A DNA stretch of 64,000 nt from assembly GCA_018402525.1 (NCBI GenBank), contig JAGYIR010000005.1:1-64000 (forward strand), in the 5' to 3' direction. The DNA is from Crocinitomicaceae bacterium (GTDB lineage Bacteria > Bacteroidota > Bacteroidia > Flavobacteriales_D > Crocinitomicaceae). A program made the translations under genes and the position numbers. Under the pieces are notes generated by a model. The model did not search any database. It saw only the letters and a program-made list of their open reading frames with translations, and had not been told where the DNA came from. Below are positions 26,433-34,747 of this stretch, piece after piece; within the stretch, counting starts at the first letter, position 1, and every line of letters begins with the position of its first letter.

Positions 26433-27181
26433 TGAACTGGATTAACTCTATTTTTAGAGGAACGAAAAAACTTCCACCTTTTGATTTATCTCAATTGAAA
26501 GTTGATATGCACAGTCATTTAATTCCAGGGATAGACGATGGTTCAAAATCCATAGATGATACGATCGCCATGCTCGCAAAATTTGAATCACTTGGATTTT
26601 CCAAAGTCATCACAACACCACACATTATGCATGATTATTTCCGAAACACCCCTGAAATTATTCGTGGTGGATTGGAAAAAGTACGTGAAGAAATTCAACG
26701 TTCTGGATTAACGATCCAATTTGAAGCAGCTGCCGAATATTATTTTGATGAAACGCTTTTGGAAAAACTGGAGAAAAGAGAACCATTGCTCACATTTGGA
26801 GACAAGTACCTCTTGTTCGAATTTTCATTTCATGTGGAACCCAGTAATATTGAAAAATTATTCTTTGAATTGATCACTCAGGGTTACAAACCAGTTTTGG
26901 CCCATTTCGAGCGCTACGAATTTTTGCACGGTTCTATTGAAAAGGCAAAAGAATGGCGAGCTAAAGGTATCAATATTCAATTGAACTATAACTCGCTGGT
27001 CGGACATTATGGCCCAAACGTTTTGAAGCAAGCTCGCTTATTGGTTGATAGTAGTGAACTAGATTTTGTATCGACTGACTGTCACCGGATGGAGCATTTA
27101 ATGATTTTAGAGAAACACATAACGGATCCGTATTTCCATAAACTGGGAGAACTCAATCTCAAAAACACAAGTTTGATTTAA
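26432..27181 (+). CDS. CpsB/CapC-family PHP-type protein-tyrosine phosphatase
   Basis: This 249-residue protein begins its catalytic domain with DMHSHLIPGIDDGSKS (His27 and His29 as metal ligands), the hallmark of Mn-dependent CpsB/YwqE phosphatases of the PHP superfamily. Further ligand segments are TTPHIMHDYF, AAEYYFDE, LAHFERYEF and STDCHRME. These enzymes dephosphorylate capsule tyrosine kinases and control polysaccharide chain length and export. It overlaps the rfbB stop by 1 nt and closes the sugar cluster. The partner kinase is not in the window. Confidence 0.92.
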   Translation: MNWINSIFRGTKKLPPFDLSQLKVDMHSHLIPGIDDGSKSIDDTIAMLAKFESLGFSKVITTPHIMHDYFRNTPEIIRGGLEKVREEIQRSGLTIQFEAAAEYYFDETLLEKLEKREPLLTFGDKYLLFEFSFHVEPSNIEKLFFELITQGYKPVLAHFERYEFLHGSIEKAKEWRAKGINIQLNYNSLVGHYGPNVLKQARLLVDSSELDFVSTDCHRMEHLMILEKHITDPYFHKLGELNLKNTSLI

Positions 27182-27228
27182 TTGAGGTTAATGGTTTTGA
27201 CTTATCGTCGCTCATTTATTTGAAAATG

Positions 27229-27361
27229 TTTTTCAACACAGAGGGACAGAGTTTATGAGGTCACAGAGAAATTTTGTTCAAAATTTTAGAGTCGCACTAG
27301 AAATAATAGCTTATCTGTTAATTGAACTCTGTGTAACTCCGATCAACCTCTGTGTTAAAAA
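27229..27361. repeat. Intergenic CACAGAG inverted-repeat element
   Basis: AACACAGAGG (27235-27244) pairs with CCTCTGTGTT (27347-27356), with flanking T and A runs. Just inside, ACAGAGTT (27246-27253) pairs with AACTCTGT (27325-27332). A third CACAGAG copy lies at 27262-27268. The element fills the gap between convergent cpsB-type and recQ genes, has no coding potential and may form a large branched hairpin. It could double as a transcription terminator. Confidence 0.6.
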
Positions 27362-27371
27362 CTAGTACACA

Positions 27372-29552
27372 CTAATTCGCCATTTCACTCATAAACTTAA
27401 TCCACATCAAGCGCAATTCCTCTTCTGAATAATCGCCATCAAATTCGTCGTAGGCAGCTTTTAAATCATCGGTTTCGGCTTCAGAAAAATACTCGTAAAT
27501 ATCATCTTGTGTATCCTGATCTAAAATATCATCAATGTAATAGTTGATATTCACTTTTGTTCCAGAAACGACAATCGCCTCAATTTCGTCGATCACCTCA
27601 TCCAAGGTTTTTCCCTGTGCACGTCCGATGTCATCCAAGGGTAACTTACGGTCAATATTCTGAATCAACTGTACTTTGAGTCCTGATTTATTCACAACGC
27701 TTTTCACAACTAAATCTTGTGGACGTTCAATTTCGTTATCCTCGACATAGCGACTAATCAAGGCTACAAAAGGAGCTCCGTAACGTGTTGCTTTTCCGTT
27801 CCCAACTCCTTGAATGTTTGTCAATTCGTCAATAGTGATCGGGTACTGAAAACACATGTCTTTCAGTGATGGTTCTTGGAAAATAACGAAAGGTGGAATC
27901 CCCTTTTGTTTAGAGATGCTTTTGCGTAAGTCCAAAAGTTGATTGTACAGTACTTGGTCGAATGCAGCGCCACCGTTACCTGTAATTACAGTGCTATCAT
28001 CGTCCTCAACAAGGTAATCTCTTTCCTTAATTAACATAAACGACGTTGGATTGGCAATAAATGCATTACCCGCATCGGTTAGTTTTAAAACACCGTATGT
28101 TTCAATATCCTTATGAACTAAACCTGCCACCACACTTTGACGAATCACAGCATTCCAGAAATGTTCATTCTTGAGCTTTCCGACACCAAAAAGTGGAAGC
28201 TCATCGTGTTTGTATGCCTTAATATCTGAGGTCTTAATGCCCGATAAAAATGAACAATAATGTTTGGATCGTTGCGTCTCCTTGAGCGAATGAATCGCTT
28301 GGAGGAGTTGAAGAACATATTCACTGCCTTCGTATTTTTCCTTTGGAGTGCGACAATTATCGCACATTTCATTGCAATTCGTTTCGTCAAACTCCTCACC
28401 AAAATAGTGCAAAATCATTTTTCTTCGACATACCGAAGTTTCTGAATAAGAAGCGATTTCATTGAGCAATTGTCGACCAATTTCTTGCTCAGCGACTGGT
28501 TTTCCTTGTAAAAATTTCTCAAGTTTCTCAACATCTTTGTATCGGTAAAACGAAATACACTCGCCTTCTCCGCCATCACGACCAGCGCGTCCAGTTTCCT
28601 GGTAGTAACTTTCAAGCGATTTTGGAATGTCATGGTGGATCACAAAACGCACGTCGGGCTTATCGATTCCCATACCAAAAGCAATTGTTGCGACAATAAC
28701 CTCAACGTCTTCCATCAGGAACATATCTTGGTGTTTTCCACGGGTAGCACTATCAAGACCAGCGTGATAGGGCAACGCATTGATACCATTGACTTGCAGT
28801 AATTCAGCAAGTTCTTCTACTTTTTTTCGACTCAAGCAATAAATAATTCCACTCTTGCCTTCTTGGGTACGAATGTATTTTATAATCTGCTTCTCAACGT
28901 CTTGTTTGGGTAAAATTTGATAATAAAGGTTGTCTCGATTGAAGGAAGATTTAAACACCCGCGCATCAAGCATGTTCAGATTTTTCTGAATGTCGTTTTG
29001 CACCTTAGGTGTTGCTGTAGCTGTCAATGCGATAATAGGCACATCGGTGATCTCCTCAAATATCTCTCTTAAACGTCTGTACTCGGGTCGAAAATCATGC
29101 CCCCACTCAGAAATACAATGCGCTTCGTCAATGGCAAAAAATGAAATTTTAACCTCCTTCAAAAAAAGAATTGTCTCCGGTTTTGTGAGCGATTCTGGTG
29201 CCACGTACAACAATTTCGTGTTGCCAAGCCGAATATCATTTTTCACACGCGTACTTTCCGTCTTTGTCAAAGAAGAATTCAAAAAGTGCGCTACTGATTC
29301 GCTATTACTAACACTGCGCATTGCATCCACTTGATTCTTCATTAAGGCTATTAGCGGAGAGACAACAATTGCCGTTCCTTCAGATAACATTGCCGGCAAC
29401 TGATAACACATGGATTTACCTCCACCCGTAGGCATAATGACAAATGTGTTGTTGCCATCTAGGACATTGTGAATAATATCCTCTTGTTCTCCTTTAAAAC
29501 TGCTAAAACCAAAATATTTCTTTAAGGCCTCCTGCAAGTCAATCTTTACCAT
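27372..29552 (-). CDS. recQ: ATP-dependent DNA helicase RecQ
   Basis: This 726-residue helicase unwinds DNA 3' to 5' in recombination and fork repair. The Walker A motif PTGGGKSMCYQLP is near residue 41, DEAH is at 142-145, and motif VI is ETGRAGRDG. A zinc-binding cysteine set (CRRKMIL...CNEMCDNC) follows. Then come the RQC winged helix (GVGKLKNEHFWNAVIRQ), an HRDC domain (FDQVLYNQLLDLRKSISKQKGIPPFVIFQEPSLKDM) and a C-terminal helical extension of ~110 residues (RKLPLDDIGRAQGKTLDEVIDEIE) as in long Bacteroidota RecQ proteins. It is monocistronic and diverges from tatC. Confidence 0.96.
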   Translation of the reverse strand: MVKIDLQEALKKYFGFSSFKGEQEDIIHNVLDGNNTFVIMPTGGGKSMCYQLPAMLSEGTAIVVSPLIALMKNQVDAMRSVSNSESVAHFLNSSLTKTESTRVKNDIRLGNTKLLYVAPESLTKPETILFLKEVKISFFAIDEAHCISEWGHDFRPEYRRLREIFEEITDVPIIALTATATPKVQNDIQKNLNMLDARVFKSSFNRDNLYYQILPKQDVEKQIIKYIRTQEGKSGIIYCLSRKKVEELAELLQVNGINALPYHAGLDSATRGKHQDMFLMEDVEVIVATIAFGMGIDKPDVRFVIHHDIPKSLESYYQETGRAGRDGGEGECISFYRYKDVEKLEKFLQGKPVAEQEIGRQLLNEIASYSETSVCRRKMILHYFGEEFDETNCNEMCDNCRTPKEKYEGSEYVLQLLQAIHSLKETQRSKHYCSFLSGIKTSDIKAYKHDELPLFGVGKLKNEHFWNAVIRQSVVAGLVHKDIETYGVLKLTDAGNAFIANPTSFMLIKERDYLVEDDDSTVITGNGGAAFDQVLYNQLLDLRKSISKQKGIPPFVIFQEPSLKDMCFQYPITIDELTNIQGVGNGKATRYGAPFVALISRYVEDNEIERPQDLVVKSVVNKSGLKVQLIQNIDRKLPLDDIGRAQGKTLDEVIDEIEAIVVSGTKVNINYYIDDILDQDTQDDIYEYFSEAETDDLKAAYDEFDGDYSEEELRLMWIKFMSEMAN

Positions 29553-29681
29553 GCTTCACAAAAAATGTATCGAATACTTTAACGTATAATCTAAAATACT
29601 AAAAAAAATTCACGCAACGCACTATTAAAAAATTATTCTTTCAATATTATCTACAAATGAATTGCTCGTCAATCTAGAATT

Positions 29682-29715
29682 TTTGTATTTCATTGAAGTC
29701 TGTTTTGTACTTTTG
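29682..29715 (+). promoter_or_regulatory. Promoter of tatC
   Basis: TTTG (29682-29685) and TACTTTTG (29708-29715) are separated by 22 nt, a full consensus match. The ATG at 29725 is only 9 nt downstream of the -7 element, so the leader would be very short unless translation starts at the internal ATG 29743. Confidence 0.65.
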
Positions 29716-29724
29716 ACGTCAGAC

Positions 29725-30513
29725 ATGGAGAACGAAAAACAAATGACATTTCTCGGTCATCTTGAGGAATTAAGATGGCGATTGGTACGCATTGCAATTG
29801 CAATTGTCGTTGTTGCAACAGTATTGTGGTTGTACCAAGAATGGATCATGGAAAATCTATTCCTTTCCATGAGAAATCCAGACTTTATATCGTTTCAACT
29901 CATATGTGAATACTTCAATATTTGTGTTGAGGAGGTGCCAGTTAAAATGCAAAGCATGACCGTCTCGGGACAATTTTCTTATGCGCTGATGACAAGCATT
30001 ATTGGAGGGATTGTGCTTTCGTTTCCTTTCATTTTTTATCAAATATGGCGCTTTGTAAAGCCTGGATTAAAGAAAAATGAACAATCAGTAGCAAAAGGAA
30101 TTGTCCTTTATGTTAGTCTTCTCTTTTTTCTTGGAATCGGATTTGGATACTTTGTCGTAGCGCCATTGTGTATTCAATTTTTTGGCATGTATAAAATCAG
30201 CGATCAGATTGAAAACATTTTTACCATAAATTCCTACATGAGTACTATTCTCTCAACCGTTTTCTATTCTGGATTACTATTCTTGCTTCCTGTAGTAGCA
30301 TACATTTTCACCAAACTTGGGGTGCTTACTCCGGAATTTTTAAGAAAATACAGAAAACACGCCATTGTAGGGATTTTAGTTCTATCGGCTGTTATCACAC
30401 CTCCAGACCTTATAAGCCAAGTAATTGTCAGTATTCCAATCATACTTTTATATGAAGCGGGAATTATTGTATCTTCACGAGTTGAAAAGAATGCTAAAAA
30501 AGCAAGGGTTTAA
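29725..30513 (+). CDS. tatC: Twin-arginine translocase subunit TatC
   Basis: This 262-residue integral membrane protein recognises twin-arginine signal peptides and forms the core of the Tat export machinery. The N-terminal signature MTFLGHLEELRWRL and the FYQIWRFVKPGLKKNE cytoplasmic loop are diagnostic. Six hydrophobic helices can be traced, ending in PPDLISQVIVSIPIILLYEAGI. I chose the ATG at 29725; 29743 would also give an intact signature and a longer mRNA leader. Upstream in-frame codons add a hydrophobic tail unlike the family. No tatA is adjacent. It probably forms an operon with the DUF5686 gene and lptB. Confidence 0.95.
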   Translation: MENEKQMTFLGHLEELRWRLVRIAIAIVVVATVLWLYQEWIMENLFLSMRNPDFISFQLICEYFNICVEEVPVKMQSMTVSGQFSYALMTSIIGGIVLSFPFIFYQIWRFVKPGLKKNEQSVAKGIVLYVSLLFFLGIGFGYFVVAPLCIQFFGMYKISDQIENIFTINSYMSTILSTVFYSGLLFLLPVVAYIFTKLGVLTPEFLRKYRKHAIVGILVLSAVITPPDLISQVIVSIPIILLYEAGIIVSSRVEKNAKKARV

Positions 30514-30541
30514 TTCTACTCGTGTCATTTTTTGGCGTTTT

Positions 30542-30547
30542 AAGGAG
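30542..30547 (+). promoter_or_regulatory. Shine-Dalgarno-like site before the DUF5686 gene
   Basis: AAGGAG lies 6 nt before the ATG at 30554. It is one of the few clear Shine-Dalgarno-like sites in the window and fixes the start. Confidence 0.5.
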
Positions 30548-30553
30548 AATTAA

Positions 30554-33028
30554 ATGAAATTTACGTTACTTATTTTCTTATTTCTTTTTCCACTACTCAG
30601 CTGGAGTCAGAAGACGAAAGTGGAGGGTACTGTAACCGACCAGATCACTGGCGAGCCAATGCCGTTTGTGACCGTTCACTTCCTTGATTCAAAAATTGGT
30701 GCTTTTACCGATACCAACGGTCGTTATATCCTTGATACCTATTATGCAACAGACACCTTGGTGTTTTCATTTTCTGGTTACATCAAAGTCAAAAGACATG
30801 TAAAACTAGATGAGACTCAAATCATTGATGTGGAAATGCCCGTTCTAACTACCGATTATGAAGAAGTAACTGTGAAAGCTCCTGATGAATTCCCTTCTAC
30901 TATTCTCCATAAGAAGGTCATTGCTCACAAACACATTAACAACAAAGAAAAACTAGATGCTTACGAATACGAGGTTTACAATAAGGTACAACTCGACCTC
31001 AACAATTTGGATGAAAAATTCAATGAACGTGAGATGGTCAAAAAACTGGAAATTCTTACCCAATATATTGATTCAGTGGAAGGTGGAAAGAATTTTTTAC
31101 CTGTCATTCTGAGTGAATCGGTATCTGATTATTACTATAAAAAAGATCCAAAGAAGAAACGAGAGGTGGTCAAAGCCAGCAAAATCAGTGGTGTTGAAAA
31201 TTTGGAACTTACTCAGTTTCTAGGGGATATGTACCTTGATGTCAACATCTACGACAATAATCTCGATCTATTTAACAAATCGTTTATTAGCCCTGTTTCC
31301 AATTTTGCACGAAATTATTATCGGTTTTACCTCGAAGACTCGATGTTTATTGATAATTACTGGTGTTATTTACTGACATTTAAACCCAAACGTACAGGTG
31401 ATATGACCTTTGAAGGTGAAATGTGGATTCACGATACGACGTATGCCGTCAAACGATTCAAGGCAAACATTTCACCTTGGGCCAATATCAATTATGTTCA
31501 AGATTTATACATTGAACATGAGTTCGCTCAGGTCGCTCCGGAAGTCTGGATGTTAACCAGTGAGAAGATGATTGCAGATTTGAAAATTACCAAGAAAACC
31601 AATGTAATTGGACTCTTTGGAAGGCGACACTCCACTCGAAAAAATTACGTGATTAACCAAGAGCGATCAGCAGACTTCTATCGATCTAACAGTACAGTTG
31701 AAGTGCTCGATAGTGCGAACCTTCGATCCGACGAATATTGGGAGAACATACGTCACGAACCGCTAGCTGCAAAAGAACAGGGCATCGACCAAATGGTTGA
31801 CTCGCTCAACACATTGCGGTTTTTCAGAACATTAAAAAACACGATTTACTTATTCTCCACAGGCTACTATCCGGTGAACAAAATCGAAATTGGCGACGCA
31901 TTTGCGCTCATGAGTTTTAATCCTGTGGAAACCTATCGCTTAGGAATTGCGCTTCGGACTTCAAACAAATTTAGTCGTAGACTCGAATTTGGCGGTCGCA
32001 TTGCCTATGGTTTTGGTGATGAACGCTTCAAATATGGTGGCTCTGTTCGTTACAATATCACGCCAAAGAAAAGAGGTATGCTATCCGCTTACTACAATTA
32101 CGACCTTGAACAAATCGGTCAATCTCCGACTGCGGCTGCTGTTGGGTCGACGTTTGGGACCTTGTTTCGCACAGGGCCGCTGGATAAACTAACGTTTGTT
32201 GAGAAAGTGGGAATCAATCTGGAAAAAGACATCCACAAAGACATCATTATTTTTGGGGGATTTGAATGGAAAGAGTACACCGCTTTAGGAAAGGCCAATT
32301 ATGTGAGGGTCAATACTAACAGTGGACTAAACGACACCATCAATCGTATCCAAACCTCGGAAATAACTTTACGCTATCGTTGGGCTAAAAATGAAGAATT
32401 TATTTCAGGTGCGTTTGACCGAACTTCGATAAGAAGTAAATTTCCAATTGTATCAGTACAAGGAATTTTTGGCGTAAAAGGTCTACTCGGCGCTGATTAC
32501 AATTATCAAAAATTCGATTTAATAGTTGAGCATGTCGCAAAACTTGGTGTCGTTGGGCGGTTGAGGTATGAATTAAACCTGGGTTATATCCATGGGACCG
32601 CAGCATACCCTTTTCTGAAAGTCCATGAAGGAAATCAATCTTATTGGCTTATGTCCAATGCATATAATAAAATGGACTTTTTTGAATTTGTTTCAGATCG
32701 CTATGTTTCACTTCTCCTAGAACATCATTGGGATGGATTGTTCTTTGATAGAATTCCGTTGATTAAAAAAGCAAAATTTCGACTGGTGACAACAGCTCGA
32801 GGGTTGTATGGTGACATCAGCAATAAACATTCAGAAGAAATGGTACTTCCAGATTTCACAAAACGATTTGGAGACATTCCATATGTAGAAGTATCTCTGG
32901 GAATAGAAAATATTTTGAAGTTAATACGCATTGACGTCTTTTGGCGTTTGACTCATTTAGATCCAGGCGTTAAAGTAACAGACTTGGAAACGTTTGGTAT
33001 TCGTGGAAAATATGTCATTAACTTCTAA
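30554..33028 (+). CDS. DUF5686 / carboxypeptidase-regulatory-like domain outer-membrane protein
   Basis: This 824-residue protein has a signal peptide (MKFTLLIFLFLFPLLSWS, then QKTK). Residues ~20-105 form a carboxypeptidase-D-regulatory-like beta sandwich (VEGTVTDQITGEPMPFVTVHF, GAFTDTNGRYIL) as found at the N-terminus of TonB-linked receptors. The remainder matches the DUF5686 pattern: YEYEVYNKVQLDLNN, a middle domain with GEMWIHDTTYAVKRF, and a beta-barrel C-terminus ending KVTDLETFGIRGKYVINF with a terminal Phe. It is therefore probably a barrel in the outer membrane. It lies 40 nt after tatC and 11 nt before lptB, which suggests an envelope-assembly role, but the family's function is unknown. 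Confidence 0.88.
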   Translation: MKFTLLIFLFLFPLLSWSQKTKVEGTVTDQITGEPMPFVTVHFLDSKIGAFTDTNGRYILDTYYATDTLVFSFSGYIKVKRHVKLDETQIIDVEMPVLTTDYEEVTVKAPDEFPSTILHKKVIAHKHINNKEKLDAYEYEVYNKVQLDLNNLDEKFNEREMVKKLEILTQYIDSVEGGKNFLPVILSESVSDYYYKKDPKKKREVVKASKISGVENLELTQFLGDMYLDVNIYDNNLDLFNKSFISPVSNFARNYYRFYLEDSMFIDNYWCYLLTFKPKRTGDMTFEGEMWIHDTTYAVKRFKANISPWANINYVQDLYIEHEFAQVAPEVWMLTSEKMIADLKITKKTNVIGLFGRRHSTRKNYVINQERSADFYRSNSTVEVLDSANLRSDEYWENIRHEPLAAKEQGIDQMVDSLNTLRFFRTLKNTIYLFSTGYYPVNKIEIGDAFALMSFNPVETYRLGIALRTSNKFSRRLEFGGRIAYGFGDERFKYGGSVRYNITPKKRGMLSAYYNYDLEQIGQSPTAAAVGSTFGTLFRTGPLDKLTFVEKVGINLEKDIHKDIIIFGGFEWKEYTALGKANYVRVNTNSGLNDTINRIQTSEITLRYRWAKNEEFISGAFDRTSIRSKFPIVSVQGIFGVKGLLGADYNYQKFDLIVEHVAKLGVVGRLRYELNLGYIHGTAAYPFLKVHEGNQSYWLMSNAYNKMDFFEFVSDRYVSLLLEHHWDGLFFDRIPLIKKAKFRLVTTARGLYGDISNKHSEEMVLPDFTKRFGDIPYVEVSLGIENILKLIRIDVFWRLTHLDPGVKVTDLETFGIRGKYVINF

Positions 33029-33039
33029 CATGAATTGAT

Positions 33040-33768
33040 ATGAAGCTGTACACGCAGGAAATAAGAAAATCTTACAAGGGAAGAGCGGTTGTAAATGGGG
33101 TGACAGTTGAAGTCAACCAGGGCGAAATTGTTGGACTTCTCGGTCCAAACGGCGCAGGAAAAACAACCTCGTTTTACATGATTGTCGGCTTGGTGAAACC
33201 AGATAAGGGAAGTGTTTTTCTTGACAACATCAATATCACAAACTACCCCATGTACAAACGTGCTCAAATGGGTGTTGGCTATCTGCCTCAAGAAGTCTCT
33301 GTATTTAGAAAATTAAGTGTTGAAGATAACATCATGGCGATTCTGGAAATGACTTCGTTGAACAAACAACAGCGCCACGAGCGATTGGAAAAATTATTAA
33401 CCGAATTTAGTCTTCATCATGTTCGCAAAAACCTAGGGAATAGTCTTTCTGGTGGTGAAAAACGAAGAACTGAAATCGCTCGTGCATTGGCGACTGACCC
33501 CAAATTCGTACTGTTAGATGAACCTTTTGCTGGTGTTGACCCAATTGCAGTTGAGGATATTCAAACCATCATCGCAGAACTTAAAACACGCAACATTGGG
33601 GTGTTAATTACAGACCACAACGTTCAAGAAACTCTTTCCATAACTGACAGGGCTTATTTGCTGTTCGAAGGAAGTATTTTGAAGTCGGGTACAGCAGAAG
33701 AATTAGCTGCCGATGAGCAGGTTCGTAAAGTATACCTTGGGAAAAATTTCGAATTAAGAAAGAAATAA
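33040..33768 (+). CDS. lptB: LPS export ABC transporter ATP-binding protein LptB
   Basis: This 242-residue ATPase powers extraction of lipopolysaccharide from the inner membrane by the LptBFGC complex. Walker A is GPNGAGKTT (35-43). The LptB-typical Q-loop region is [18 protein letters not shown], the ABC signature is [15 protein letters not shown] (136-150), Walker B is [16 protein letters not shown], and the switch histidine is in ITDHNVQET. LptB differs from LivF-type ATPases by this Q-loop/signature pair. It follows the DUF5686 gene by 11 nt; lptF, lptG and lptC are not nearby, which is common. Confidence 0.95.
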   Translation: MKLYTQEIRKSYKGRAVVNGVTVEVNQGEIVGLLGPNGAGKTTSFYMIVGLVKPDKGSVFLDNINITNYPMYKRAQMGVGYLPQEVSVFRKLSVEDNIMAILEMTSLNKQQRHERLEKLLTEFSLHHVRKNLGNSLSGGEKRRTEIARALATDPKFVLLDEPFAGVDPIAVEDIQTIIAELKTRNIGVLITDHNVQETLSITDRAYLLFEGSILKSGTAEELAADEQVRKVYLGKNFELRKK

Positions 33769-33828
33769 TTTTTTTAAAACATAAAAAAACAATAAATTTA
33801 CAACTTCTTACTACAAAGAAACTTAACT

Positions 33829-34308
33829 ATGATAAATAGAACAACACTTTTCGCTTCAATAGCACTACTTGGTTTTGTGCTCATTACCTCTTCTTGTAAA
33901 AAATGTAAATTGGCGTCTGGAAATAACTATACTGGCCTTGCGGTGGAGGACGTTGTAATCTATCCTAAGTCGGGATATTTGACAGATAACATGGGAGGTA
34001 ATTATCATATTCATGGTGGTTCAAGCTATGCTGATCAATTTGAAATCAGCTTTGATGGAGGTCAAACGCGTGGACCAGTAAATTACTCGCAATACAGCAT
34101 TTTGGCAAATCCTATGAGTGTAGACTGTGAAGCAGCGTTGAATAAGGATGTTACCTACAACCCTACGTTTGATGCCTATGAATATACAATTAGCGGAGAA
34201 ACTTGCTCGAATTGTGAACCAAAAAGATATTTAGAAAATTATGTATTAGTACCTGCAATTCCAGCGGGTGCAACAATCATCTATGATCAAAACGTAACAG
34301 TGAAGTAA
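33829..34308 (+). CDS. Small secreted lipoprotein, function unknown
   Basis: This 159-residue protein has a lipoprotein signal peptide: a hydrophobic stretch, then LITSSC, with Cys23 as the lipidation site, followed by KKCK. The mature part contains several cysteines (CEAAL, ETCSNCEPK) that could form disulfides, and short beta-rich stretches (YHIHGGSSYADQFEISFDGG). I do not recognise the family. It has its own upstream A/T-rich leader and a strong terminator, so it is transcribed alone or as the last gene after lptB. Confidence 0.82.
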   Translation: MINRTTLFASIALLGFVLITSSCKKCKLASGNNYTGLAVEDVVIYPKSGYLTDNMGGNYHIHGGSSYADQFEISFDGGQTRGPVNYSQYSILANPMSVDCEAALNKDVTYNPTFDAYEYTISGETCSNCEPKRYLENYVLVPAIPAGATIIYDQNVTVK

Positions 34309-34332
34309 GACTGCGCTGATAAGCATATTATG

Positions 34333-34368
34333 ATATCCGAGTAGAGCATTCTACTCGGATATTTTTTT
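34333..34368 (+). terminator. Rho-independent terminator
   Basis: A 12-bp perfect stem (atatccgagtag / ctactcggatat) with a 6-nt loop is followed by seven T. It lies 24 nt after the stop codon of the lipoprotein gene. Confidence 0.92.
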
Positions 34369-34407
34369 CCAAATTTTTCAACTCAACAAAAAGTGGGAAA
34401 TTTGAAC

Positions 34408-34436
34408 ACAAAAAAAGGCCATCTTTCGATGACCTT
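34408..34436 (-). terminator. Rho-independent terminator of the 46-residue lipoprotein gene
   Basis: On the minus strand aaggtcatc-gaaa-gatggcctt forms a 9-bp stem with one G-U pair and a GNRA loop. A run of seven T follows. It lies 24 nt downstream of the small gene's stop, which supports that gene being real. Confidence 0.82.
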
Positions 34437-34460
34437 GAGAACTAAAAAATTTGATCGCTA

Positions 34461-34601
34461 CTATAATGCAGCTAAATCTGTGTTTTCTACGTGATCTACA
34501 CTTCCGTATGCATCACAATGTCCCCCTCGTGATGAACCACATGCAGCAAAAACCACAGTCAACATCAATCCCATTAGTGTCAAGGCCAATACTTTCTTCA
34601 T
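34461..34601 (-). CDS. Very small lipoprotein (46 residues)
   Basis: The minus strand encodes MKKVLALTLMGLMLTVVFAA followed by Cys21, an ideal lipoprotein signal peptide (lipobox VFAAC). A mature part of only 26 residues follows (CGSSRGGHCDAYGS, then VDHVENTDLAAL). It has its own terminator 24 nt downstream and an open intergenic space upstream. The second cysteine (mature position 9) and the GGHCDAYG segment may be functional. It resembles entericidin-size lipoproteins only in length. No family is recognised. It could be overlooked by gene finders with a length cutoff. Confidence 0.78.
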   Translation of the reverse strand: MKKVLALTLMGLMLTVVFAACGSSRGGHCDAYGSVDHVENTDLAAL

Positions 34602-34747
34602 AATCTTCTTTTTAGGTTTCTTAGAGAAATTTGTTTGTTGTTACCCAATAATAACGATAAAATTACAATAAATTACATGAATCAAAAAAAAATAAATTTT
34701 ACTACCTCCAAATAATCCATTGAAATAAAGTATTTTCCAACTCGTTT

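Noticed and set aside
29662-29724. Longer tatC start adding 21 hydrophobic residues
   Set aside because: It would include the promoter -7 element inside the coding region, and the added residues do not match TatC N-termini.
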